Shown here: positions 1-8,163 of the stretch, piece by piece | Numbering within the stretch: the first letter of the stretch is position 1 | Layout of the letters: each line of letters begins with the position of its first letter | Source: SIG673 sp045638685 | GTDB lineage: Bacteria > Bacillota > Clostridia > Oscillospirales > CAG-272 | Assembly: GCA_045638685.1 (NCBI GenBank) | Contig: JAZUBT010000042.1 | Location: 1-44,888 of the forward strand | Direction: 5' to 3' | DNA length: 44,888 nt | Position numbers and translations under genes: made by a program | Notes under the pieces: generated by a model | The model's input: only the letters and a program-made list of their open reading frames with translations | Databases searched by the model: none | Told to the model about the DNA's origin: nothing

Positions 1-387
1 CCCTTCGACGATATGCGTAGTGAAATGATGAAGGTCAATCGAAGCTATAACATTGAAAAATTGCTTAAAGCCTGCAAGGACTATCAAAAAATCACGGGCA
101 GGCGCATATCCTTTGAATAGGCAATGATAAAGGGCAAAAACGATACGCAGGAATGTGCTTTGCGTCTGGCTCAGATACTGAAGGGTATAATGTGTCACGT
201 AAATCTCATTCCCGTAAATCCGGTAAAAGAAAATGACTATGAAAAATCCGACCAAAAAAGTCTTCAGAAATTTGCTGACAGACTTAACGGTCTGGGAATA
301 AATACAACGGTAAGAAGAACGTTGGGCGGCGATATAGACGCCTCCTGCGGTCAGCTTCGCAGAAGCGAGGAAAACAGCAATAAATAA
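1..387 (+). pseudogene. rlmN: RlmN C-terminal part, interrupted by in-frame TAG (partial at window edge)
   Basis: This is the 3' portion of the radical-SAM 23S rRNA (A2503-C2)/tRNA (A37) methyltransferase RlmN. One frame reads from base 1 through GRRISFE, meets TAG at 118-120, then continues with AMIKGKND, ILKGIMCHVNLIPVNPV and DIDASCGQLRRS to TAA at 385-387. Family members normally have Tyr where the TAG stands (the FEYALI-type motif). The methyl-carrying second catalytic Cys (ASCGQL) lies after the stop, so the truncated product should be inactive. Re-initiation at ATG 124 would give 87 aa without the radical-SAM core. Genuine nonsense mutation, strain-level decay or a sequencing error are all possible. 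TAG terminates at least two other genes here, so code reassignment is unlikely. The 5' part lies outside the window. Confidence 0.85.
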
Positions 388-441
388 CACATACAACACG
401 GCTATCAACAATATACAACCCTTCGCTTATAAAACAATAAC

Positions 442-477
442 AAAAAAAGAGACATCTTTTTTCAGATGCCTCTTTTT
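442..477. terminator. Bidirectional terminator between convergent genes
   Basis: An A-rich arm ending GAGACATC pairs with GATGCCTC followed by a T run. The single A/C mismatch on the plus strand becomes a G-U pair on the minus strand, so the hairpin is best for the minus-strand gene ending at 528. It also lies downstream of the rlmN remnant. Confidence 0.75.
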
Positions 478-527
478 GTTTTTACTAAATAAACCCGCTT
501 TATGAAGGTATTATCTTTCTTATTCCG

Positions 528-1232
528 TTATATAGCCTTTACACCGCCGTAATCCGTAAGAGGAAGGCTTTTTTCACAGTAAACCGTATATCCGTTGTCT
601 TTACAAAAGCTTACAATCCTGTCGCCGTCCTTATGCGCGTCTATATTTCCGAAAAACACAACCGCTTTTATATCCTCAAGCACCGCCGATGCGCCTCCGA
701 TAAAGCCGTGCCCATACCCTTTAAGCTCTATATCGCCTTCGGCTATCCGCAAAACGTTATATCCGTTCTCACCAAGAGCTTTGCAAATTCCCGCGTCAGC
801 GCTCACCGCCGCGCTTTTCATCAAGAGCGTGGAGCATAGCGCGTAGCCTTGTCTCACGTTTTCCTGTTTTGCGTCCTCTGAAAAAAGCTCCGGTGCCGTG
901 TGTTTAAGATTTCCTACCAAAAGCTTTTCTGATTTTATCGCGTCAAAAAGCACGTCAAGCGGATATTTTTCCGATAGCCTTTTTTCACTAAAAGAAATTT
1001 TAACGCCTTTTTGAGAAAGCGCCTCGAAAAAGCTCCTATTATCTTCAAAATAATTATAATCGGTAAGCAGAGCTCTCTCCCCTATAACCGAAAACAGCAT
1101 ATCGGGGTGAGACGCTACCGCGGGTGAAAGGTAATTGCATTTCGGTACATAAGCTACGTCATAACGAAGCCCTTTAAAAATTTCTGCTATTTTCTCCGGC
1201 AAACACTCGCTGCACAGTAAAATCTTATCCAT
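528..1232 (-). CDS. DUF6873-like protein with guanidino-modifying-enzyme-type fold, function unknown
   Basis: The 234-aa product resembles the clostridial DUF6873 family, described as having a GME (amidinotransferase-like) fold. Recognisable signatures in order are SHPDM near residue 41, NLKHT near 108, RQGYALCST near 127, GHGFIGGAS near 174 and a terminal PLTDYGGV. There is no signal peptide or membrane segment, so it should be cytoplasmic. The biochemical role is not known and I assign none. The ribosome binding site is weak (TTTAGAAAAT before ATG). It stands alone: the next gene upstream on this strand is the AraC regulator ending at 1348, 115 bp away, and a terminator follows at 442-477. 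The family call is from recalled motif similarity, not a search. Confidence 0.7.
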   Translation of the reverse strand: MDKILLCSECLPEKIAEIFKGLRYDVAYVPKCNYLSPAVASHPDMLFSVIGERALLTDYNYFEDNRSFFEALSQKGVKISFSEKRLSEKYPLDVLFDAIKSEKLLVGNLKHTAPELFSEDAKQENVRQGYALCSTLLMKSAAVSADAGICKALGENGYNVLRIAEGDIELKGYGHGFIGGASAVLEDIKAVVFFGNIDAHKDGDRIVSFCKDNGYTVYCEKSLPLTDYGGVKAI

Positions 1233-1347
1233 ATTTTCTAAACCGTAATTTATTTTTTACTTTATAAGTTTTTTATTGCTCATTTTAACCCAAATTTCGC
1301 TAAATATATACAAACACACGTTCATTCCGCGATTTATTATAAACAAG

Positions 1348-2205
1348 TTACTCGGTGTTTTCCTTTTTCCATTTAAGCGGTGCGCTTCCCGTAATACGCT
1401 TAAAAAAGCTGCTGAAGTAATTTTGATTTACAAAACCGAGCGATTTTGAGATTTCTCCAACACTCTTGCCCATAAGCAGCATTTTTTCTGCCTCCGAAAC
1501 AACTACCTCGTCATAATACGAGGAAATTCCGCATCCCGCGTATTTAGCAAAAACTCTTTTTGCGTTACTTGTACTCATATTACACATCTCGGCAAGCTCG
1601 GAAACGCTCTTTCTCTCGGAAATGTTTTCGCGTATAGCCTCAACTATTCTTAGATAGTTCTCCTCGGATGCCGAAATTTTTTTGGAGTTTGGAACACTGC
1701 TGCCGCTTAAAACCTTGGAAAGCAGATATTCAAGCTGACTCACAATCATCTGCATTTCAAGCTCCTTATGAGGCCGCAGACTTTTTACACGAACCGCCTT
1801 TTGGCTTAGGCTGTCGCTAAATTCAAAAACGTCGTCCGCCTCAGTCCTTAGTCTCTCAAAAAGCGCAAGAACCTCATCGCTTACCGTGAAATATCGCTTA
1901 GCGGCGGGAACGTTCACCGTTCCGTAAAAGCTGAAAATACCGAGACGAAGCTCTCCTGCACCCGCATGTCGTACGCTATGAAATTCATTCGGCTTATGCC
2001 ATACTGCCTGCCCCTTTTCAAGCTCTAAAATGGTATCATCGGAGCATATAACCGCTTTTCCCTCGAGAATTATAACAAACTCCCAAAAGTTATGACTTTC
2101 TCCTTTAAATACAAATCCGGAGCTATGTGTTTTACAGAAAAACGAAACAAGCTCTCTTATCGTTACGCTGCGTTTTACCGCAAGCGGACTGTATTCGGTA
2201 ACCAT
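1348..2205 (-). CDS. AraC-family transcriptional regulator with N-terminal cupin
   Basis: The 285-aa protein has an N-terminal cupin-type sensor (FWEFVIILEGKAVICSDD near 40-60, then WHKPNEFHSVRH) and a C-terminal pair of AraC helix-turn-helix motifs. The first is around SVSELAEMCNMSTSNAKR and the second around SVGEISKSLGFVNQNYFS, followed by FFKRITGSAPLKWKK. Such regulators usually sense a sugar or metabolite and activate a neighbouring transport or catabolic gene, but no obvious target sits beside it. I start it at the second Met (2205) because GGAG lies 5 nt upstream of it; the Met at 2220 is only 15 nt further up and has no ribosome binding site. The effector is unknown. Confidence 0.9.
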   Translation of the reverse strand: MVTEYSPLAVKRSVTIRELVSFFCKTHSSGFVFKGESHNFWEFVIILEGKAVICSDDTILELEKGQAVWHKPNEFHSVRHAGAGELRLGIFSFYGTVNVPAAKRYFTVSDEVLALFERLRTEADDVFEFSDSLSQKAVRVKSLRPHKELEMQMIVSQLEYLLSKVLSGSSVPNSKKISASEENYLRIVEAIRENISERKSVSELAEMCNMSTSNAKRVFAKYAGCGISSYYDEVVVSEAEKMLLMGKSVGEISKSLGFVNQNYFSSFFKRITGSAPLKWKKENTE

Positions 2206-2327
2206 TTTCGCTCCTTTCATTTTAACTATCTTTTAATATTACTTATAGCCGTTCGATTTTACATAAACCTATAAATTCATGTTTTTGCGAAACCTCACCT
2301 ACAAGCCGGGCTGCAAAGGTCGGTCGC

Positions 2328-3059
2328 CTAATATCTTTCGGTTTTCGCGTAAACAAGAGAAATAACGTTTTCCGCACCCGCGCCTATAAGCATTCCGCCG
2401 CAAACCCCGACACTTGAGCCGCTGGTTATAATGTCATCAACTATTATAGCGGTCTTTCCTGTAAAATCATATAAGTCGGAAAGAATGTCATAGCTAAGCT
2501 CCGCGTTTATCATTCTTTCCTCTTTATTTAACGTTTTCTGCGCTCTTTTGCCTCTACTTATAAACACGTCGGCAAGCTCTATGTCTGTTTTCTCGGAAAT
2601 CCTTTTAGCAAGTAAAAACGATTGATCGTGTCCTGCGTCCCGTCTCGCCTTATCACTTCTCGGAACAAAGACAATAACCGCTCTTTTGGGGTATTCAAGC
2701 ACATCGGGTGCGCGTCTTTCAAGAACACGTACCATTTCGGACGTCATTCTTTCAAGAGATGCTCGGTGGATATTATCCTTAAGTCCGAGAACCATCTGCT
2801 TGGCAACAGAGCCCTCGTTTGTTTTATATCCGGTAACGCGAAACATTTTAAAGCTAAGGTCTCCGTAATGCACGTGGCATCTGCAGAAGGTATATGGCAT
2901 TGAACAGTCGGTACAAAAGCGCTTACTTTCAAGGCTGTGAACATGCTCACACTCGCTGCAAAGAGAGACGTTGCTGCTTTCAACGGCTATACCGCAGGCG
3001 GCACACCTCGGAACAAATATAAGATCAAGAACGTTTTTCGCAATTTCCGATACACCCAT
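2328..3059 (-). CDS. comFC: ComFC-family phosphoribosyltransferase-like protein
   Basis: The 243-aa protein carries the ComF layout: an N-terminal four-Cys zinc motif (CAAC...CSEC), a second Cys cluster (CTDC...CRC), and a C-terminal phosphoribosyltransferase domain with the PRPP loop AIIVDDIITSGSSV near residue 205. Family members take part in handling incoming single-stranded DNA during natural transformation, and GntX homologues occur in many non-competent species. I start at Met 3059, because AAGGAAAAGGCT precedes it; the upstream Met at 3095 has no ribosome binding site. The stop is TAG, which shows TAG is a normal stop in this genome. It follows recD2 on the same strand, separated by a repeat element. 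The first codons (ATG GGT GTA TC) match the GGGTGTATC end of those repeats. Confidence 0.88.
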   Translation of the reverse strand: MGVSEIAKNVLDLIFVPRCAACGIAVESSNVSLCSECEHVHSLESKRFCTDCSMPYTFCRCHVHYGDLSFKMFRVTGYKTNEGSVAKQMVLGLKDNIHRASLERMTSEMVRVLERRAPDVLEYPKRAVIVFVPRSDKARRDAGHDQSFLLAKRISEKTDIELADVFISRGKRAQKTLNKEERMINAELSYDILSDLYDFTGKTAIIVDDIITSGSSVGVCGGMLIGAGAENVISLVYAKTERY

Positions 3060-3095
3060 AGCCTTTTCCTTTTTGTTTTCGTTTTTCGGTAACAT

Positions 3096-3336
3096 AAAAA
3101 CTTTTTTCGGGAGAAAATTTCAATACACCCACAGCACTTACTGAACATCTCACAAACTATGTCTAAGAATTTCTGCTTTACCCGTATGGGTAAGCACTGA
3201 TTGGCCGTAGTAAACTAAACAGCAAAATATTCGATACACCCGTAGGGGGGGAGTTCACAAACCGCCGTGGCAGTCATTGAATGCCACGCAAATCAAATCG
3301 CTATTTTTTGATACACCCATAGGGGCAGTTCACAAA
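3096..3336 (-). repeat. Intergenic element with three imperfect copies of a ~30-bp unit plus two hairpins
   Basis: Read on the minus strand, units begin TTTGTGAACT, continue through a C-rich stretch and end GGGTGTATC. Unit A is 3310-3336, unit B 3233-3261 and the more diverged unit C 3122-3156. Between A and B is a near-palindrome at 3266-3288 (arms CGTGGCA/TGCCACG); between B and C is a hairpin at 3178-3193 (TTACCC/GGGTAA). Unit A includes the last codons and TGA stop of recD2. No coding potential is seen. It resembles dispersed non-autonomous elements of Clostridia, but copy number cannot be judged from one window. Confidence 0.65.
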
Positions 3337-5603
3337 TCACCCGTTTTTAATTTCCGCTTAAGCCCCTCGTACTCGTTTTCGTCAGAGGCAAGGATATGCT
3401 TAAGACCCGTATATCTTTTTACGTGCCGGTTATTCTGCACCATTCTATGCACAAGACTTGCCTCTCCGACAAGTATAACCATACTCTGCGCTCTCGTTAC
3501 CGCAGTATAAAGAAGATTCCTCGTGAGAAGCCTGTCCCCACAGTTATACACGGGAATTATGACATACGGGTACTCACTTCCCTGGCTTTTATGCACCGTA
3601 ATTGCGTAGGCGTGCTCAAGCTCGTCCAGCATTGTAAAATCGTATCTCGTAATCCTGCCGTCAAAGTCGATAAGCATAGCCTCGTCGTCATACAGAACGG
3701 AAATTATAACGCCTATATCGCCGTTAAATATTCCATACCCGTCCTCGCCGTCTCTGCTCCAAATTATATCGTAGTTATTCTTTATCTGCATAACCTTATC
3801 CCCCTCACGGAAGATAATCTCACGGTATTTTTTCTCTCTTTTTTTCGGAGACGGGGGATTAAGATGTCTCTGAAGCATTATATTTAACGCTTCCGTTCCC
3901 GCAGCTCCCCTGTGAGACGGCGTTATTACCTGTATCTCGCTAAAGGGATCCGCCTTATACTTCTTCGGTATTCTGCTGACACACAGCGCTGCAACCGCAT
4001 CCGCGATAGCCTTTTCGTCCTCTCTCGGAACGAAAAAGAAGTCGCCCCTTTTACTGAAAAGCTCAGGGTCCTCACCCGAGTTTATGGCGTGGGCGTTCGT
4101 TACTATAAGACTTTCCCCCGCCTGTCTGAATATCTTTTTAAGCCTTACCGTGCGGTAACGCTCTGAGCCTATAATTTCGCTTAAAACGTTACCCGCCCCC
4201 ACCGACGGAAGCTGATCCGCGTCTCCTATAAGTATAATTCTGCTTCCCGGCTTTACCGCTTTTAAAAGCGAGGACATAAGAAGAGTGTCTATCATAGACG
4301 CCTCGTCAACGATAATTAAGTCCTCATCAAGCGGGTTATCCGAGTCGCGCGCAAACGTCTGTTCCTTTTCGCCTTTATAAACGGTTTCAAGCATACGGTG
4401 TATGGTTTTTGCCTCGCGCCCAGTGGCTTCCGTCATTCGTTTGGCAGCCCGTCCCGTAGGCGCGGCAAGTGTAAAGCTGCGCTTCATTTCGCTGAAAAGC
4501 TCTATAATGCCCTTTATAACCGTCGTTTTACCCGTTCCGGGACCTCCGGTAAGCACAAGTACGCCTCCGAGAAGGGAATGTAAGATAGCCTTTTTCTGCA
4601 TACCGTCGTACCTTATGCCAAGCTTTTCCTCTATTTTACCTATCAGCACCTCAGCCTCATCGATCTCACACCCCACGCAGGTTGCCGTAAGCATATCGAG
4701 CTTATCCTTTATATAGTGCTCGGCATCGCGGTATCTCGCAAGATAAACACAATCCCTGCCTCCGATTTTCTCCACGGATATTTTGTTTCTGAAAAGAAGA
4801 ACGTCGATTGCGTCCTCGCAAAGCCCCTTCTCCACTCCGAGAAGTGCCGCGGAAAGCTCTATAAGTCTATCCTTCGGCACTAAGGTATGTCCGTTATGAC
4901 TTGCGTTATAGTTTAAAACGTATATTATGCCGCTTCTAATCCTTTGTGGGGAGCTTCCCTCTATTCCAAGGCTGCGAGCAACCCTGTCTGCCTTTTCAAA
5001 TCCTATACCGCTTATTTCATCGCACAGTATATACGGATTTTCCTTCATCATATCAACGGCGGCGCCACCAAAGCGCTTATAAATCTTAACGGCTGTCGCA
5101 GGTCCGAAATAGTCGCGACAGAACATCATAACCGCTCGTACACCGAACTGCTCTTTAAAGCTTTCGCTTATTTCTTTTGCTTTAGTAAGAGAAATTCCGG
5201 GAACAGTAGCAAGACGCTCCGGCTCCTTTTCTATAACCTCAAAGGTGCTTTCCCCGAATGCCGCTACAACCTTAACCGCGGTTTTTGGGCCTATTCCTTT
5301 TACCGTTTTTGCCGAAAGGTACTGAAGTATAGCGGAGGTGGACGTAGGGAGATGCTTTTCGAAATAATCGACGGAAAACTGTCTGCCGAAGGTCTGATGA
5401 AAGCTCCATTTTCCGATAGCGTTAATGGTTTCTCCAACCTGAACCATAGGCATAATTCCGACAAGGGTTATAATTTCGGAGTCCGCCTTTTCCTCCTCGG
5501 AAATAAGGCACACCGTGTATCCGTTTTCCTCGTTACGGTAGGTTATATGCTCTATCACTCCGCTTATCTGCTCCTTACCGTCGGTCTCTATCGCCTTCTC
5601 CAT
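3330..5603 (-). CDS. recD2: SF1B 5'-3' DNA helicase RecD2
   Basis: The 757-aa product matches stand-alone RecD2 helicases of Firmicutes in length and order: an N-terminal OB-like region (about 10-95), tandem helix-hairpin-helix motifs (VKGIGPKTA near 101, VPGISLTKAKE near 134, ISGIGFEKADR near 198), Walker A GGPGTGKT at 353-360, APTGRAAKRM near 381, Walker B LIIVDEAS near 429-436, GDADQLPSVG near 460, and C-terminal VHKSQGSEYP and LLYTAVTRA motifs. RecD2 unwinds DNA 5'-3' during replication-linked repair, independently of RecBC. AGGAGG lies 9 nt before the ATG, and a sigma-A promoter is visible at 5650-5678. Its stop codon lies within a repeat unit. comFC lies downstream. Confidence 0.95.
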   Translation of the reverse strand: MEKAIETDGKEQISGVIEHITYRNEENGYTVCLISEEEKADSEIITLVGIMPMVQVGETINAIGKWSFHQTFGRQFSVDYFEKHLPTSTSAILQYLSAKTVKGIGPKTAVKVVAAFGESTFEVIEKEPERLATVPGISLTKAKEISESFKEQFGVRAVMMFCRDYFGPATAVKIYKRFGGAAVDMMKENPYILCDEISGIGFEKADRVARSLGIEGSSPQRIRSGIIYVLNYNASHNGHTLVPKDRLIELSAALLGVEKGLCEDAIDVLLFRNKISVEKIGGRDCVYLARYRDAEHYIKDKLDMLTATCVGCEIDEAEVLIGKIEEKLGIRYDGMQKKAILHSLLGGVLVLTGGPGTGKTTVIKGIIELFSEMKRSFTLAAPTGRAAKRMTEATGREAKTIHRMLETVYKGEKEQTFARDSDNPLDEDLIIVDEASMIDTLLMSSLLKAVKPGSRIILIGDADQLPSVGAGNVLSEIIGSERYRTVRLKKIFRQAGESLIVTNAHAINSGEDPELFSKRGDFFFVPREDEKAIADAVAALCVSRIPKKYKADPFSEIQVITPSHRGAAGTEALNIMLQRHLNPPSPKKREKKYREIIFREGDKVMQIKNNYDIIWSRDGEDGYGIFNGDIGVIISVLYDDEAMLIDFDGRITRYDFTMLDELEHAYAITVHKSQGSEYPYVIIPVYNCGDRLLTRNLLYTAVTRAQSMVILVGEASLVHRMVQNNRHVKRYTGLKHILASDENEYEGLKRKLKTGDL

Positions 5604-5649
5604 CTAAGTCTGCCTCCTTTCCTAAATCTTCTGATTTTACGCTGATTAT

Positions 5650-5678
5650 ATTTTATCACATAAGTTTTAAAAAATCAA
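5650..5678 (-). promoter_or_regulatory. Sigma-A promoter for recD2
   Basis: Minus strand: -35 TTGATT (5673-5678), 17-bp spacer, -10 TAAAAT (5650-5655), about 40 bp upstream of the recD2 start. Confidence 0.6.
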
Positions 5679-5682
5679 GAGC

Positions 5683-5718
5683 AAAGGGCCTAAGTCTTAA
5701 AAAAGACTTAGGCCCTTT
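5683..5718 (-). terminator. metK terminator
   Basis: A perfect 16-bp stem (AAAGGGCCTAAGTCTT and its complement) with a 4-nt loop lies between metK and the recD2 promoter. Its A/T-rich ends would also work on the plus strand. Confidence 0.8.
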
Positions 5719-5839
5719 TATTGTCTTCGCGTTAGCTTTTTGAAAAATCAAAATTACCGCAAAACGATAACAGAAAATCTTTTAACGCCGCTATGAGTAA
5801 ATCTCACATTACGGCAGTTCGCCATCAGTGGCTCCCGGA

Positions 5840-7021
5840 TTAAAACGCCGCCTTAAGCTTCTCCGCAAGGTCGGTTCTCTCCCACGGAAGGTCAAGCTCC
5901 TCTCTGCCCATGTGTCCGTAAGCCGCTACGTTTCTGTAAATCGGACGGCGAAGGTCAAAGTTCTTTATTATAGCCGCAGGACGAAGATCAAACAGTTCGG
6001 AAAGCTTTTCTGAAAGCTTCTCCTCGGAAATCTTACCCGTTCCGAAGGTCTCAACCATTACCGAAACCGGCTTTGCAACGCCTATTGCATAGGCAATCTG
6101 AACCTCGCACTTATCTGCAAGTCCCGCCTTAACAACGTTTTTCGCAAGGTATCTTGCGGCATAGGCAGCCGTACGGTCAACCTTAGTCGGGTCCTTACCC
6201 GAAAACGCTCCGCCGCCGTGTCTCGACCAGCCGCCGTAGGTATCTACTATAATTTTGCGTCCGGTAAGTCCCGAGTCTCCGACGGGGCCTCCTATAACAA
6301 AGCGTCCGGTGGGGTTTACAAATATCTTCATTCCGCCGCCGCAAAGCTCCTTCGGAATAATGGGGGTTATTACCTGCTCGATAATGTCCCTCCGAAGCGT
6401 ATCCATATCAATCTTGTCTGAATGCTGAGAGGAAACGACAACGGTATCAACCGCTACCGGCACTCCGTCCTCGTATATAACGGTAACCTGAGTTTTTCCG
6501 TCGGGACGGAGATAGTCAAGCGTTCCGTTCTTTCTTACCTCTGTAAGTCTTTTTGCAAGCTTATGGGAAAGCGATATGGGAAGCGGCATAAGCTCGGGAG
6601 TGTCATTACAGGCGTAGCCGAACATCATACCCTGGTCGCCCGCTCCGTTGTCAAGCCCGTCGCTCATCTCTCCGTTTTTAGCCTCAAGCGACTTATCAAC
6701 GCCGAGAGCTATGTCCGGAGACTGACTATGTATAAGATTTACCACAGCGCAGGTGCCTCCGTCAAAGCCGTATTCCGCGCTGTCATATCCTATTTCGCAT
6801 ACAGTCCTTCTGATTATTTCCTGATAGTCAACGTTTGCCTTTGTCGTTATCTCACCCATAACGGTAACGATACCCGTCGTGGTGGTAGTCTCGCAGGCAA
6901 CCCTTGACATAGGATCCTGCTTTAAAAGCTCGTCAAGAACCGCGTCGGAAACGCAGTCGCATATTTTGTCGGGATGTCCTTCCGTAACGGACTCCGAGGT
7001 AAAGTACATTTTCTTTGCCAT
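5840..7021 (-). CDS. metK: S-adenosylmethionine synthetase
   Basis: The 393-aa enzyme makes S-adenosylmethionine from methionine and ATP in the cytoplasm, as a tetramer in the family. Diagnostic motifs are VTEGHPDK near the N terminus, INTMIHSQ-like NLIHSQSPDIALGV, GAGDQGMMFGYA (ATP/methionine site and loop), GRFVIGGPVGDSGLTGRK and GGGAFSGKDPTKVDRT. Length and ends are typical. GGAG lies about 10 nt before the ATG. Transcription starts about 500 nt upstream and passes through a SAM-I riboswitch, so the enzyme is repressed by its own product. It is monocistronic, ended by the hairpin at 5683-5718. Confidence 0.98.
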   Translation of the reverse strand: MAKKMYFTSESVTEGHPDKICDCVSDAVLDELLKQDPMSRVACETTTTTGIVTVMGEITTKANVDYQEIIRRTVCEIGYDSAEYGFDGGTCAVVNLIHSQSPDIALGVDKSLEAKNGEMSDGLDNGAGDQGMMFGYACNDTPELMPLPISLSHKLAKRLTEVRKNGTLDYLRPDGKTQVTVIYEDGVPVAVDTVVVSSQHSDKIDMDTLRRDIIEQVITPIIPKELCGGGMKIFVNPTGRFVIGGPVGDSGLTGRKIIVDTYGGWSRHGGGAFSGKDPTKVDRTAAYAARYLAKNVVKAGLADKCEVQIAYAIGVAKPVSVMVETFGTGKISEEKLSEKLSELFDLRPAAIIKNFDLRRPIYRNVAAYGHMGREELDLPWERTDLAEKLKAAF

Positions 7022-7324
7022 TTTATTTTTTCTCCGTATATATGATTTATTTTTATTCTTTGTTTCAGGATAGCATGAGGAGGATAGCTCTGCCTATGCC
7101 TACTACTTCACTAAATATAAAATTTTAGCATCTCGCCCTTTTAAAAGCGTTATCCTCAAACCCCACGAAAACCGGTGTGTTTTTCGAGCCTCGCTTTTTC
7201 TTTGATAAAGCAGACCAAAGAAAAAATATTTAACAAAAAAGAAATCGGCGTGTCCGCGGGTTTTCCTCCCTCACCCGACGAGTTTTTTGCAAAAAAGCTC
7301 GGTAAAATTATTGTTGTCTAAAAC
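7022..7324 (-). other. Long leader between the SAM riboswitch terminator and metK
   Basis: This 300-bp stretch has no credible ORF. It holds a 10-bp hairpin at 7195-7225 (TTTTTCTTTG arms) and a near-palindromic GAG-T6-GC-A6 stretch around 7280-7300. Metabolite-controlled leaders usually place the start codon much nearer the terminator, so this spacing is unusual. I see no second promoter with good boxes. Confidence 0.5.
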
Positions 7325-7327
7325 CAA

Positions 7328-7352
7328 AAATCCTCGGAAAAACCGAGGATTT
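7328..7352 (-). terminator. Riboswitch-controlled intrinsic terminator
   Basis: A 10-bp stem AAATCCTCGG/CCGAGGATTT with a T5 loop and a following T run lies just after the SAM-I aptamer. Its 5' arm TCCTCGG can alternatively pair with TCCGAGGA at 7381-7388 inside the aptamer 3' side, giving the antiterminator. Confidence 0.9.
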
Positions 7353-7373
7353 CAGAAACTCACATAAGTCAAA

Positions 7374-7479
7374 TCTCATCTCCTCGGAATTAGCACCTTG
7401 CGTCAAACGGTACTTGTGTGCCGCTTTATGCAGGTTGCCGGGCTTCACAGGGCCTGTCCCTCCGCCACTCTTGATAAGA
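7374..7479 (-). promoter_or_regulatory. SAM-I (S-box) riboswitch
   Basis: The minus strand carries the S-box core: CTTATCAAGAG, GGCGGAGGGACAGGCCC, TGAAGCCCGGCAACC and AAGGTGCTAATTCC. P1 is formed by TCTTATC (7473-7479) with GATGAGA (7374-7380), including one U-G pair. Binding of SAM stabilises P1, frees the terminator arm at 7343-7352 and switches off metK. Confidence 0.96.
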
Positions 7480-7520
7480 CCGCAAAAACAAATTAAAGTT
7501 TTTTGCTTTTTACATTTGTA

Positions 7521-7549
7521 ATTATAGCATATCTGCTATAAAATTTCAA
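7521..7549 (-). promoter_or_regulatory. Sigma-A promoter of the S-box/metK unit
   Basis: Minus strand: -35 TTGAAA (7544-7549), 17-bp spacer, -10 TATAAT (7521-7526). It lies about 40 bp upstream of the aptamer. Confidence 0.85.
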
Positions 7550-7580
7550 TAGGTAATAATTATATTTTTTGTAAACTATC

Positions 7581-8030
7581 TTATATAATAACCTTAAAGC
7601 CAAAATACACCGCGGTTACTATTGCCGCCGCGATAATAACACCGAGCGCTATCGGAACTATAGCTTTAAAAAGCTTTATTTTCATAAGTCCCGCAACCAT
7701 AGACGCCGTCCACGCGCCCGTTCCCGGAAGCGGCACAGCGACGAAAAGCATAAGTCCCACAAACATTAGATTTTCTATTTTTGCAGAATTCTTTTCCGCT
7801 CTCTTTTCAAGCCAATCGGCAATTTTCTCGGTGCATTTTACCTTTCTCATAACAACGAGAATTTTATTAAAAAGCAGGACTATAAACGGTATAATAACAA
7901 GATTCCCACCGAGGCTTAAAAGCATCGTTTCGGTAAATCCAAGCCCCCATTCAAGTCCGATCGGAATAGCTCCTCGAAGCTCTATTACGGGACACATTGA
8001 AATAATAAAAACTATTACACGCTTTAACAC
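7581..8030 (-). CDS. COG2426-type small membrane protein (small multidrug exporter-like family)
   Basis: The 149-aa protein is almost entirely hydrophobic with about four membrane segments. It shows the family hallmarks PVIELRGAIPIG near the N terminus and VPLPGTGAWTAS in the middle. Members of this family (PF06695) are annotated as putative small multidrug exporters; the transport role is poorly established. The start is uncertain. A TTG at 8081 gives a 17-residue charged extension with only a poor ribosome binding site, whereas GTG at 8030 follows a GGAAGGGGGG stretch and places the start right before the first membrane segment, as is usual in the family. No partner gene is evident. Confidence 0.8.
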   Translation of the reverse strand: MLKRVIVFIISMCPVIELRGAIPIGLEWGLGFTETMLLSLGGNLVIIPFIVLLFNKILVVMRKVKCTEKIADWLEKRAEKNSAKIENLMFVGLMLFVAVPLPGTGAWTASMVAGLMKIKLFKAIVPIALGVIIAAAIVTAVYFGFKVII

Positions 8031-8163
8031 TTCGTTAAGATACCCCCCTTCCGTTTCTTTAATTAAATGTTTTTTAATCAAACCTTATTTACAAAATTTA
8101 ATTGTGTTTTTATCAAAGCTAAAAACCCGTTTACAAAATTTCTCCCGTCTATGCGGGCATATT

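Noticed and set aside
118..120. TAG reassigned to an amino acid in this organism
   Set aside because: comFC and the CocE-type gene both end with TAG at the expected family length, and no other conserved gene in the window has an internal TAG.
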